DNA from: Oscillospiraceae bacterium
GTDB lineage: Bacteria; Bacillota; Clostridia; Oscillospirales; SIG627
DNA length: 64,000 nucleotides
Direction: 5' to 3'
NCBI GenBank assembly: GCA_015065265.1
Contig: SVQQ01000004.1
Location: 1 to 64,000 of the forward strand
Below, in pieces: positions 63,711 to 64,000 of this stretch; positions within the stretch are counted from its first letter, which is position 1; every line of letters starts with the position of its first letter. The notes under the pieces were generated by a model, which ran no database searches, was not told the origin of the DNA, and saw only the letters and a program-made list of their open reading frames with translations. Position numbers and translations under genes: made by a program.

Positions 63711-64000
63711 TTAAAATACTTTGAGTTCGATTTCAACTCCGGCAGGAAGTTCAAGACTTGTGAGTGCTTCAACAGCGGCCTTTGACGGCTTGATAACGTC
63801 AATAAGTCTCTTGTGAGTACGCATCTCAAACTGCTCACGGGAATCCTTATATTTGTGCACTGCACGAAGGATTGTGATCACTTCCTTTTCAGTGGGCAAC
63901 GGGATAGGTCCTGAAACCTGAGCGCCAAGTCTCTTTGCAGTTTCAACAATCTTTTCCGCTGACTGATCGATAAGTGTGTGGTCGTAAGCTTTAAGTCTTA
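63711..64000 (-). CDS. rpsJ: Ribosomal protein S10, N-terminus cut by the window edge
   Basis: About 95 residues of S10 are present, from [20 protein letters not shown] to the stop, including '[20 protein letters not shown]' and '[20 protein letters not shown]'. The first six to eight residues and the promoter of the S10 operon lie outside. S10 is in the 30S head and is also the transcription antitermination factor NusE. First gene of the array. Confidence 0.97.
   Translation of the reverse strand, partial: RLKAYDHTLIDQSAEKIVETAKRLGAQVSGPIPLPTEKEVITILRAVHKYKDSREQFEMRTHKRLIDVIKPSKAAVEALTSLELPAGVEIELKVF

Overview
The window is a chromosomal segment of a low-GC, Gram-positive member of the Bacillota, most likely class Clostridia. 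Indications are the canonical -35/-10 promoters and strong AGGAGG ribosome sites, the S10-spc-alpha ribosomal operon with a KOW-protein gene between map and infA, the HisZ-dependent short HisG, a CIRCE element in front of groESL, a GGGtGRT/Fe-S-scaffold gene pair, a PduL-type phosphotransacylase, SLH-domain surface proteins and a remnant of the sporulation sigma factor gene sigG. No species name can be fixed from the sequence alone. The truncated sigG suggests sporulation is lost or damaged in this lineage.

Layout. 1-5.7 kb is accessory DNA: the start of an M24-family peptidase gene, a divergent AraC regulator, then an ECF sigma / anti-sigma / lipoprotein cassette lying between two same-orientation IS200/IS605 copies, both decayed. 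5.7-9 kb holds VanZ-like, RibU-like and LtaS-like membrane proteins. 9-21 kb is housekeeping: argGH, a penicillin-binding carboxypeptidase with ribF, ligA, CIRCE-groESL, an RluA-type pseudouridine synthase, a PfkB kinase and a second D,D-carboxypeptidase. 21-24.5 kb is again accessory: an SLH-SGNH surface protein, a lipoprotein gene broken by an in-frame stop, and a compact XRE-repressor / operator / 26-residue hydrophobic peptide module. 24.5-31.7 kb carries the pduL - Fe-S scaffold-like - GGGtGRT operon, the sigG remnant, a THF riboswitch controlling folT-folC, an Lrp regulator, an SGNH hydrolase and five tRNA genes. 31.7-40.3 kb is one eleven-gene histidine operon headed by a TrpR/YerC-type regulator. 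40.3-48.5 kb holds a small four-cysteine protein, bioY-birA, a TipAS-domain protein with a heterodimeric ABC exporter, a lipoprotein, and a truncated MocR regulator divergent from an ECF S-component. 48.5-64 kb is the complete S10-spc-alpha ribosomal protein array from rpsJ (cut by the window edge) to rplQ, all on the minus strand.

How the parts fit. Four ECF-type vitamin S-components are present (RibU-, FolT-, BioY- and PdxU-like). Two sit in transcription units with the enzyme that uses the vitamin (folC, birA) and one lies divergent from a MocR-type regulator, which fits a vitamin-scavenging lifestyle; the shared EcfA-A'-T module is not in the window. Histidine biosynthesis is complete in one transcript and the last two arginine steps are present. 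The most interesting uncharacterised elements are the XRE/micro-peptide module (about 23.98-24.49 kb), the GGGtGRT operon, the TipAS-ABC operon and the IS-flanked sigma cassette. Assignments rest on reading the translated sequences and motifs; no database search was possible.
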